A DNA stretch of 64,000 nt from an uncultured Albidovulum sp. (GTDB lineage: Bacteria; Pseudomonadota; Alphaproteobacteria; Rhodobacterales; Rhodobacteraceae): contig CAJYAD010000014.1 of the NCBI GenBank assembly GCA_913064775.1, positions 59,764 through 123,763 on the forward strand, given 5' to 3'. Position 1 is the stretch's first letter. Every line of letters begins with the position of its first letter. Below, piece after piece: positions 28,932 through 35,419 of the stretch. Under the pieces are notes generated by a model, which was not told where the DNA came from, ran no database searches, and saw only the letters and a list, made by a program, of their open reading frames with translations. Position numbers and translations under genes: made by a program.

Positions 28932-28950
28932 CCGGGCCGGGGCCCTCGAC

Positions 28951-29007
28951 CGTTACATGTTGGGCCGGTCGTTACATGTTGGACCTGCCGTTACATGTTC
29001 GGATAGT
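28951..29007. repeat. Three tandem 19-bp repeats covering the etfD stop codon
   Basis: CGTTACATGTTGG starts at 28951, 28970 and 28989 with exact 19-bp period. The copy at 28989 encodes the last residues (Pro-Asn-Met) and stop of etfD on the minus strand; the other two lie beyond it. Confidence 0.85.
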
Positions 29008-30637
29008 TCGGCCCGTCCCCGCCCTGCGGCGTGGTCCAGTTGATGTTCTGGCTGGGATCCTTGATGTCGCAGGTCTTGCAATGCACGCAGTTCTGGAAGT
29101 TGATCTGGAACTTCGCCTCCGCGCCCTCGCCCACGACCTCGTAGACCCCTGCCGGGCAGTAGCGCTGTGCCGGTTCGGCGAATTTCGGCAGGTTCACCGC
29201 GATCGGCACCGAGGGATCCTTCAGCTTCAGGTGGCAGGGCTGGCTTTCCTCGTGATTGGTGAACGAGAAGCTGACGTTGGTCAGCCGGTCGAAGCTGAGC
29301 ACCCCGTCAGGCTTGGGGTAGTCGATCGGCGTGTAATCCTTCGCCTCGCCGGTCGCCGCCGCGTCGGTCTTGCCATGGCCTAGCGTGCCGAACAGCGAGA
29401 AGCCAAGGCTGTTGGTCCACATGTCCAGCCCCCCCAACGCCAGCGACGGGAACATCCCCCATTTCGACCACATCGGCTTGACGTTGCGGACCTTCTTCAG
29501 ATCTGCCCCGATCGCGCCGCCCCGCACGTCGGCCTCATAGCCGGTCAGCGCGTCGCCCGAACGGCCCTCGGCCAGCGCCTTGTGGGCGGCCTCGGCGGCG
29601 GCGATGCCCGACAGCATCGCGTTGTGGTTGCCCTTGATGCGCGGCACGTTGACCATGCCGACCGAACAGCCCAGCAGCGCCACCCCCGGCGCCACCATCT
29701 TCGGCATCGACTGGAACCCACCTTCCGAGATCGCCCGCGCGCCGTAAGCCACCCGCTTGCCGCCTTTCAGAAGCTCAGCCACCATCGGGTGATGCTTGAA
29801 TCGCTGGAATTCCATATAGGGGTAAAGATAGGGGTTCTTGTAGTTCAGATGGACGACGAAACCCACATAGACTTGATTGTTTTCAAGATGATAGATGAAT
29901 GACCCGCCGCCGGCCTTCGACCCCAGCGGCCAGCCCATCGTGTGGGTGACCGTGCCCTCGCGGTGCTTTTCGGGGTCGATCTCCCAGATCTCTTTCATCC
30001 CGAGGCCGAATTTCTGCGGCTCATGCCCCGATGAGAGGTCGTATTTCGCGATCACCTCTTTCGAGAGTGACCCGCGCACGCCCTCGGCCAGGAAGACATA
30101 TTTGCCGTGCAGCTCCATCCCCGGCTCATAGCCCGGGCCCTCGCTGCCGTCGGGGTTCTTGCCGAACTCACCCGCGACCACGCCCTTCACGCCGCCCTTG
30201 TCGTCATAGACCATCTCGGAACAGGACATGCCGGGGAAGATCTCGACCCCAAGGGCCTCGGCCTGTTCGGCCATCCAACGGCAGACATTGCCCATCGAGA
30301 CGATGTAATTGCCGTGGTTCGACATCAGCTTGGGCATCGGCCAGTTGGGGATGCGCATCTTGCCGGCCTCGCCCAGCAGGAAGAAGTTGTCCTCCTTCAC
30401 CGGCACGTTCAGGGGGGCGCCCTTTTCCTTCCAGTCGGGGATCAGCTTGTTCAACCCGCAAGGATCCAGCACCGCGCCCGACAGGATATGCGCGCCGACT
30501 TCAGACCCCTTCTCCAGCACGACCACGTTCAGATCCGCATCGAGCTGCTTCAGCCGGATCGCGGCAGACAGTCCGGCAGGGCCGGCGCCGACGATCACGA
30601 CATCATATTCCATCGCTTCACGGGTGGTCTCGGTCAT
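28991..30637 (-). CDS. etfD: Electron-transfer flavoprotein-ubiquinone oxidoreductase
   Basis: 548-residue membrane-bound FAD and [4Fe-4S] enzyme that passes electrons from ETF (fatty acid and amino acid oxidation) to ubiquinone. The N-terminus has the FAD dinucleotide fold VVIVGAGPAGLSAAIRL; the middle carries the monotopic membrane loop region; the C-terminal cluster ligands are Cys494 (YCPAGVYE), Cys517, Cys520 and Cys523 (CVHCKTC). Full family length. An AAAGGACG site precedes the ATG. A 15-bp palindrome lies about 100 bases upstream, and the stop codon is part of a tandem triplication. Confidence 0.97.
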   Translation of the reverse strand: MTETTREAMEYDVVIVGAGPAGLSAAIRLKQLDADLNVVVLEKGSEVGAHILSGAVLDPCGLNKLIPDWKEKGAPLNVPVKEDNFFLLGEAGKMRIPNWPMPKLMSNHGNYIVSMGNVCRWMAEQAEALGVEIFPGMSCSEMVYDDKGGVKGVVAGEFGKNPDGSEGPGYEPGMELHGKYVFLAEGVRGSLSKEVIAKYDLSSGHEPQKFGLGMKEIWEIDPEKHREGTVTHTMGWPLGSKAGGGSFIYHLENNQVYVGFVVHLNYKNPYLYPYMEFQRFKHHPMVAELLKGGKRVAYGARAISEGGFQSMPKMVAPGVALLGCSVGMVNVPRIKGNHNAMLSGIAAAEAAHKALAEGRSGDALTGYEADVRGGAIGADLKKVRNVKPMWSKWGMFPSLALGGLDMWTNSLGFSLFGTLGHGKTDAAATGEAKDYTPIDYPKPDGVLSFDRLTNVSFSFTNHEESQPCHLKLKDPSVPIAVNLPKFAEPAQRYCPAGVYEVVGEGAEAKFQINFQNCVHCKTCDIKDPSQNINWTTPQGGDGPNYPNM

Positions 30638-30737
30638 CTTTCGTCCTTTCGTGTGCGGACCTCGGCGCAGCCGGGCGCGGGCGCTTCCCTGTTAGCCCCG
30701 GCCCAGCGTTAGCGCGCCCGGGCGCGCATCGCAATCA

Positions 30738-30752
30738 TTGTGAGCCTCACAA
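30738..30752. promoter_or_regulatory. Perfect palindrome TTGTGAG-C-CTCACAA upstream of etfD
   Basis: Seven-base arms around one central base, 101 bases upstream of the etfD start. Its size and symmetry suit a dimeric TetR- or GntR-type repressor of fatty-acid or amino-acid oxidation genes. Confidence 0.55.
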
Positions 30753-30916
30753 AGGCCCCCGGGGCGGGCCCCGCGCCGCCGTGGCGCAACGTCACTTGGT
30801 GCCGCTGCCCGCATCACCCGGGCAAGCAGCAAATCGTGGCTCATGGCGGGCGGTGCCGTTCCTTGCCCCTTGCATTTGCCCCCTCGCTGCGGTCAGGTAG
30901 TGGGGAGAGATGGATT

Positions 30917-30955
30917 GACGCCATGGCCGTTGCTTGGCCAAGTGGCGTCTTTTTT
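30917..30955 (+). terminator. Intrinsic terminator inside the greA leader
   Basis: GACGCCA and GGCC (30917-30928) pair with GGCC and TGGCGTC (30936-30949), followed at once by TTTTTT. It ends 13 bases before the greA ATG, so it stands between any upstream promoter and the gene. Confidence 0.75.
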
Positions 30956-30967
30956 GCAAAGTGACCG

Positions 30968-31438
30968 ATGGAAAAGATACCGATGACCCGCGCGGGCCAT
31001 TCCGCGCTCGACAGTGAACTGAAGCAGTTGAAGTCGGTGGAACGCCCGGCAGTGATCCGCGCCATCGCGGAGGCACGCGAACATGGCGACCTGTCGGAGA
31101 ATGCCGAATACCACGCCGCGCGCGAAAAGCAGAGCTTCATCGAGGGCCGCGTCAAGGAACTCGAAGGACTGCTGGGCCGCGCCGATGTGATCGACCCCAC
31201 CAAACTGTCGGGCACGATCAAGTTCGGCGCCACCGTGTCGCTGGTCGACGAGGAATCCAATGAAGAGCGCACTTATCAGATCGTGGGCGAGGCCGAGGCC
31301 GATATCGAACGCGGGTTGCTGAACATCAAGTCGCCGCTGGCGCGCGCCCTGATCGGCAAGGATGAAGGCGACAGCGTCGAGGTGCGCACCCCCGGCGGCG
31401 ATCGCAGCTACGAGATTCTGAGCATCCGCTATATTTAA
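30968..31438 (+). CDS. greA: Transcription elongation factor GreA
   Basis: 156-residue factor that binds RNA polymerase and stimulates cleavage of backtracked transcripts. It shows the N-terminal coiled-coil with the catalytic tip ([20 protein letters not shown]; acidic Asp and Glu residues) and the C-terminal FKBP-like domain ([20 protein letters not shown]). MEKIPMT matches the family start; the ribosome site is poor, consistent with regulated expression. The leader terminator immediately upstream suggests expression depends on read-through. Confidence 0.97.
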   Translation: MEKIPMTRAGHSALDSELKQLKSVERPAVIRAIAEAREHGDLSENAEYHAAREKQSFIEGRVKELEGLLGRADVIDPTKLSGTIKFGATVSLVDEESNEERTYQIVGEAEADIERGLLNIKSPLARALIGKDEGDSVEVRTPGGDRSYEILSIRYI

Positions 31439-31482
31439 GCCGCAAGGTCCCTGTCGAAAGCGGATTCGCCGGAGAACCGGAG

Positions 31483-32622
31483 ATGACCAAGACCCCTAGC
31501 CCCCCTCAGGCCGAAGGCGCCGATGCGCCTGACGGCAGGCCTCGCGCGACGGCCAAAGGCGCCCCGAAAGGCAGCGCCAAGCCCTTGGGTGCCGCCGGCC
31601 CCAGGCAATCCGAGCGCGGCCTCGATCTGGGCATCTTTGCCCGCCAGCGGGCGTCGGAACCCGTCACCACGACCGAGGTGATCGCGGTGGCACTGACGCT
31701 GGCCTGGGTCATCGCGGTGGGCACCTTCTTCATGATGACCGGCGGCATGGCGAGCGACCGCAACGTGTTGACGGCGGTGATGACGCTGCTGGCGGTCTTC
31801 CTGCCGATCGCGATGATCTGGGTGGCGGCGATGACCGCGCGCAATGTGCGCGGGCTGCGCGAAGAGGCCGCGCGCCTGCAGGCCGCCGTAGACGGGCTGC
31901 GCGCCGCCTATGTGCAGCAAAGCCAGGCCAGTGCCCTGGGCCTGCGCCCCTCGGTTGAGCGCAAGCTCGATGAGATCGCCGCCGCTCAGCGCCAGACCGA
32001 AACCGCGCTGGCCACCTTCAGCTCGCGCCGCGACCATGACCGGGTGATCCCCTCGGCCGATGGCAAGACCGCGCTGACACTGCCCCCCGCTGCACCGGGC
32101 GAGGACCAGCCCGCGCTGGCGTTGGGCACCCCGGCCGAGGCCTTCCATCCGCCGATTTCAGTGCCCGATTTCATCCAGGCGCTGAACTTCCCCGATTCGG
32201 TCGACGACAAGGACGGCTTTCGCGCGCTTCGCGCCGCGCTGGAAGATCGTGACCTTGCCCGCCTGATCCGCGCCGCCCAGGACGTGCTGACGCTGCTTAG
32301 CCAGGACGGGATCTACATGGATGATCTGACGCCCGACCGCGCCCGCACCGAAGTGTGGCGCCGCTTTGCGCAAGGCGAGCGCGGCCAGACCATCGCCGCG
32401 CTGGGGGGCGTGCGCGACCGCTCCAGCCTGGCGCTGACGGCGGGGCGAATGCGCTCGGACCCGATCTTTCGCGATGCGGCGCATCATTTCCTGCGTCAGT
32501 TCGACAAGACCCTGGTTGGTTTCGAGAAGACGGCCTCGGATCAGGAGCTGGCCGATCTGGCCGAAACCCGCACCGCCCGTGCCTTCATGCTGTTCGGCCG
32601 GGTGACAGGCACCTTCGACTAG
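31483..32622 (+). CDS. Conserved membrane protein of unknown function
   Basis: 379-residue protein I cannot assign. The first 60 residues are Pro/Ala/Lys rich and cytoplasmic; two membrane helices follow (AVALTLAWVIAVGTFFMMTG and LTAVMTLLAVFLPIAMIWVA), then a probable coiled coil (GLREEAARLQAAVDGLRAAY), a linker, and a helical C-terminal domain (DFIQALNFPDSVDDKDGFRA to AFMLFGRVTGTFD). It starts 44 bases after greA on the same strand and is probably co-transcribed. The layout (helix pair, coiled coil, soluble domain) suggests a membrane scaffold or sensor, but this is impression only. Confidence 0.82.
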   Translation: MTKTPSPPQAEGADAPDGRPRATAKGAPKGSAKPLGAAGPRQSERGLDLGIFARQRASEPVTTTEVIAVALTLAWVIAVGTFFMMTGGMASDRNVLTAVMTLLAVFLPIAMIWVAAMTARNVRGLREEAARLQAAVDGLRAAYVQQSQASALGLRPSVERKLDEIAAAQRQTETALATFSSRRDHDRVIPSADGKTALTLPPAAPGEDQPALALGTPAEAFHPPISVPDFIQALNFPDSVDDKDGFRALRAALEDRDLARLIRAAQDVLTLLSQDGIYMDDLTPDRARTEVWRRFAQGERGQTIAALGGVRDRSSLALTAGRMRSDPIFRDAAHHFLRQFDKTLVGFEKTASDQELADLAETRTARAFMLFGRVTGTFD

Positions 32623-32676
32623 AGCGGGTGACTAGGGCGGGGCCGTGCAGACCCCGCCGTCCGGGCGCCCGGCGCC

Positions 32677-34185
32677 TCAGGCGAAGGTCTTGGCGAATTG
32701 CGCGCGCAGCAGCGCCTTTTGCACCTTGCCCATGGTGTTGCGCGGCAGTTCGGGCAGCACCGCATAGCCCTTGGGCTGCTTGAACTTCGCCAGACTCGCC
32801 CCCAGCGCTTCGCGGATCGCACCCTCGTTTGGCCCGTCGCCAGTGGGGGTGAGCACGGCAAAGACCGCCTCGCCGAAATCCGGATGCGGCACGCCGATCA
32901 CCGCCGATTCCAGCACACCCGGCAGGTCGTCGAGGATCAGCTCCACCTCCTTGGGGTAGACATTGTAGCCGCCCGAGATGATCAGATCCTTCTGCCGCCC
33001 GACGATGCTGACATAGCCCTCGGCGTCGATCTGGCCGATGTCGCCGGTGATGAAGAAGCCATCTTCGCGCAGCTCCTCGCGGGTCTTTTCAGGCATCTGC
33101 CAATAGCCCTGAAAGACGTTCGGCCCGCGCACCTCGATCATTCCGGCCTGCCCCTGAGGCAGGGTCGCGCCGCTGTCGGGATCGGTGATCTTCACCTCGA
33201 CCCCCGGCAGCGGAAAGCCGACGGTGCCCGGCCGGCGCTCGCCGTCATAGGGGTTCGAGGTGTTCATGTTAGTCTCGGTCATGCCGTAGCGTTCGAGGAT
33301 ACGCTGGCCGGTGCATTCCTCGAAGGCCAGATGCGTCTCGGTCAGCATCGGGGCAGAGCCGGAGGTGAACAGCCGCATGTGACGCGCCAGATCGCGGGTG
33401 AAGCGCGGATCGTCCAGAAGCCGGGTGTAGAAGGTCGGCACCCCCATCATCGAGGTTGCCCGGGGCAGAAGCCGGATCACCTCATCAAGGTTGAAACCGG
33501 GCAGGAAGATCATCGCGCCGCCCGCCAGCAGTGACACGTTGCAGGCCACGAACAGCCCGTGGGTGTGGAAAATCGGCAGCGCATGCAGCAGCACGTCGGC
33601 GTCGGTGAAGCGCCAGTAATCGACCAGCACCTCGGCATTCGACAGAAGGTTCGCGTGGCTGAGCATCGCGCCCTTCGAACGGCCCGTCGTCCCCGAGGTA
33701 TAAAGGAACGCCGCCAGATCGTCGGGGCCGCGCTTGGCCGGGGTCAGCGTCTCGGGCTGGGTCTGGGCCAGGGCTGGCAGGCTGCCGGTGCCGTCGGCGT
33801 TCAGCGTCAGCAGCCGCGCCCGGTGCCGCGCCGCGACCGGGGCCAGCGCCTCGGCCCTGGTGCCGTCGCAGCAAAACAGCCGGGGCGTGGCGTTGCCAAG
33901 GAAATAGTCCACCTCGTCGGGGGTGTAGCCGGTGTTGAGCGGCAGGAAGACCGCGCCCACCGCCACCGTGGCGCCGTAAAGGGCCAGAGCCTCGGGCGTC
34001 TTGGCCACCTGTGCCGCGATCCGGTCGCCGGGCACCACACCTTCGGCGCTAAGCGCATTGGCGAATCGGGCGATCATCCGGTGGAAGGCGTCGCCGCTGA
34101 TCTCCTCCCCGCCGGGCAGGATCAGGAACGGGCTGGGGCGCCCGGCTAACGGGGCAAAAAGCGCGTCAAACAGGGTGTTGGCCAT
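32677..34185 (-). CDS. matB: Malonyl-CoA synthetase
   Basis: 502-residue acyl-adenylate-forming ligase converting malonate, ATP and CoA into malonyl-CoA. AMP-binding motifs are YTSGTTGRSKGAMLSH (residues 162-177), YGMTETNMNTSNPYDGERRPG and the hinge GRQKDLIISGGYNVYPKEVE; the C-terminal lysine is in PRNTMGKVQKALLR. The MTETNMNTSNP stretch is characteristic of MatB rather than general acyl-CoA ligases. ATG 34185 follows GGAGG. No malonyl-CoA decarboxylase or malonate transporter is next to it. It follows fdsD on the same strand but a hairpin lies between. Confidence 0.92.
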   Translation of the reverse strand: MANTLFDALFAPLAGRPSPFLILPGGEEISGDAFHRMIARFANALSAEGVVPGDRIAAQVAKTPEALALYGATVAVGAVFLPLNTGYTPDEVDYFLGNATPRLFCCDGTRAEALAPVAARHRARLLTLNADGTGSLPALAQTQPETLTPAKRGPDDLAAFLYTSGTTGRSKGAMLSHANLLSNAEVLVDYWRFTDADVLLHALPIFHTHGLFVACNVSLLAGGAMIFLPGFNLDEVIRLLPRATSMMGVPTFYTRLLDDPRFTRDLARHMRLFTSGSAPMLTETHLAFEECTGQRILERYGMTETNMNTSNPYDGERRPGTVGFPLPGVEVKITDPDSGATLPQGQAGMIEVRGPNVFQGYWQMPEKTREELREDGFFITGDIGQIDAEGYVSIVGRQKDLIISGGYNVYPKEVELILDDLPGVLESAVIGVPHPDFGEAVFAVLTPTGDGPNEGAIREALGASLAKFKQPKGYAVLPELPRNTMGKVQKALLRAQFAKTFA

Positions 34186-34343
34186 GGGTTCCTCCGGTCC
34201 GCCTCGGGCGTTTTGTCGCACTTCACGCGCGAAGGCTCAAGACGTGGTCGACGCGACAGGAACCGACGGGGAAACGGTGGGGAAGTGGCGCCACAGCGGG
34301 GCGCCCGGCGCCGCTATCGCGCCTGCCCGAACCGGGGGCGACG

Positions 34344-34359
34344 GCCCCCTTGCGGGGGC
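34344..34359 (-). terminator. Hairpin after fdsD
   Basis: GCCCCC/GGGGGC stem closed on the transcribed strand by a GCAA tetraloop, about 30 bases after the fdsD stop. No T-run; possible end of the fds operon. Confidence 0.5.
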
Positions 34360-34389
34360 GCCGGATCACCGGGACGCGCCTGCGCCGTT

Positions 34390-34611
34390 TCAGGCGGCTT
34401 TCGGGCGGCGGATCGTCGGGGCCGCCTCCAGCACCAGCGCATCCAGCTCCGCGCCGCCTGCGTCGATATGGGCGAAAAGCTGGTTGCGCATCCGGGGATC
34501 CCAGAAGTCGCTGATGTGATTGGCCACGCCCGTCACGCCCTGATCATGCGGTTTCGAGTGGAAGAAGGTGGCGATCTGGTTCGCCATGCGGATCATCTTT
34601 TCAGGCGACAT
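34390..34611 (-). CDS. fdsD: Formate dehydrogenase delta subunit
   Basis: 73-residue small subunit of the soluble NAD+-dependent molybdenum formate dehydrogenase. The sequence MSPEKMIRMANQIATFFHS, then HISDFWDPRMRNQL, is the FdsD hallmark. It is needed for stability and assembly of the complex rather than catalysis. The start at 34611 lies inside the end of fdhD (11-base overlap) behind AGGACCGAG, so translation is coupled. Last gene of the operon. Confidence 0.94.
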   Translation of the reverse strand: MSPEKMIRMANQIATFFHSKPHDQGVTGVANHISDFWDPRMRNQLFAHIDAGGAELDALVLEAAPTIRRPKAA

Positions 34612-35419
34612 TCTCGGTCCTTTCCGGGCCAATGCGGGACGGATGGGTGAACAGTTCGAACCCGTCGGGGCGGGCCAGCCCGATCAGGGTGATCCCGGCG
34701 TCTCGGGCCAGGTGGACAGCATGGGCGGTGGGCGCAGAGACCGCGATCAGCACCGGCGCCCCGATCGCCGCGCATTTCTGCACCATGTCGATCGAGACGC
34801 GGCTGGTCAGCACCAGCGCCCCCGTGCCCGCATCGACCCCCTGCGCCAGCAGCGCCCCGGCCAGCTTGTCGAGCGCATTGTGGCGGCCCACGTCCTCGCG
34901 CGCGGCGACGACGCCGTCGCCGGGGCGGTAGAAGGCCGCGCCATGGACCGCGCGGGTGGTGTCGTGCAGGGCCTGATGGCCGGGCAGCGCCGCAATCGCA
35001 TCCTGTACCTGCGCCGGGCTGAGGTGCAGATCGCTGGCGGGCACCTGCGCCACGTCGCGCAGCACCGCGTCGATCGAATCCAGACCGCAAAGCCCGCAGC
35101 CCACCGGCCCCGCCATATAGCGGCGGCGGGCGGCAAGCCGCTGCACCGCCGCATCGACCAGCCACATCTGCACGTCGATGCCGCGCGCCTGCACCATCAC
35201 CCGGATCTCGGTGATCTCTTCAGGCGTCGCAATGCCTTCGGTCAGCGCGAAGCCGCGCCCGAAATCCTCGAGGTTCGCGGGCGTGGCCATCATCACCGCC
35301 TGGGTCGTGCCGTTGAACGACAGCGACACCGGCATCTCCTCGGGCAGCTCTCGCGGCGCCTCGGTGTAGCCGCCGCCGCGATAGACGCGGCGGGTCTGGG
35401 GGCGATGGGCTTGCATCAT
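34601..35419 (-). CDS. fdhD: Formate dehydrogenase accessory sulfurtransferase FdhD/FdsC
   Basis: 272-residue chaperone that binds the bis-MGD cofactor and transfers sulfur to it before insertion in FdsA; the R. capsulatus equivalent is called FdsC. The conserved cysteine pair is Cys108 and Cys111 in VGCGLCGLDS. Other family blocks are NGTTQAVMMATPANLEDFGR and DVGRHNALDKLAGAL, then LTSRVSIDMVQKCA. ATG 35419 overlaps the fdsA stop by 4 bases (a second Met follows at once). Cysteine-desulfurase partner is not in the window. Confidence 0.95.
   Translation of the reverse strand: MMQAHRPQTRRVYRGGGYTEAPRELPEEMPVSLSFNGTTQAVMMATPANLEDFGRGFALTEGIATPEEITEIRVMVQARGIDVQMWLVDAAVQRLAARRRYMAGPVGCGLCGLDSIDAVLRDVAQVPASDLHLSPAQVQDAIAALPGHQALHDTTRAVHGAAFYRPGDGVVAAREDVGRHNALDKLAGALLAQGVDAGTGALVLTSRVSIDMVQKCAAIGAPVLIAVSAPTAHAVHLARDAGITLIGLARPDGFELFTHPSRIGPERTENVA

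Larger units (their letters stand above)
30638..30967. other. Divergent control region of etfD and greA
   Basis: No gene recognised. Contents from left to right: etfD ribosome site, a perfect 15-bp palindrome (30738-30752), a TGCCCG/CGGGCA inverted repeat near 30807, and the greA leader terminator (30917-30955). Clear -35/-10 pairs are not evident for either gene. Confidence 0.55.

Noticed and set aside
28951..29007. Three 19-bp repeats as a CRISPR remnant
   Set aside because: Units are contiguous without spacers and one is coding; this is a tandem duplication.
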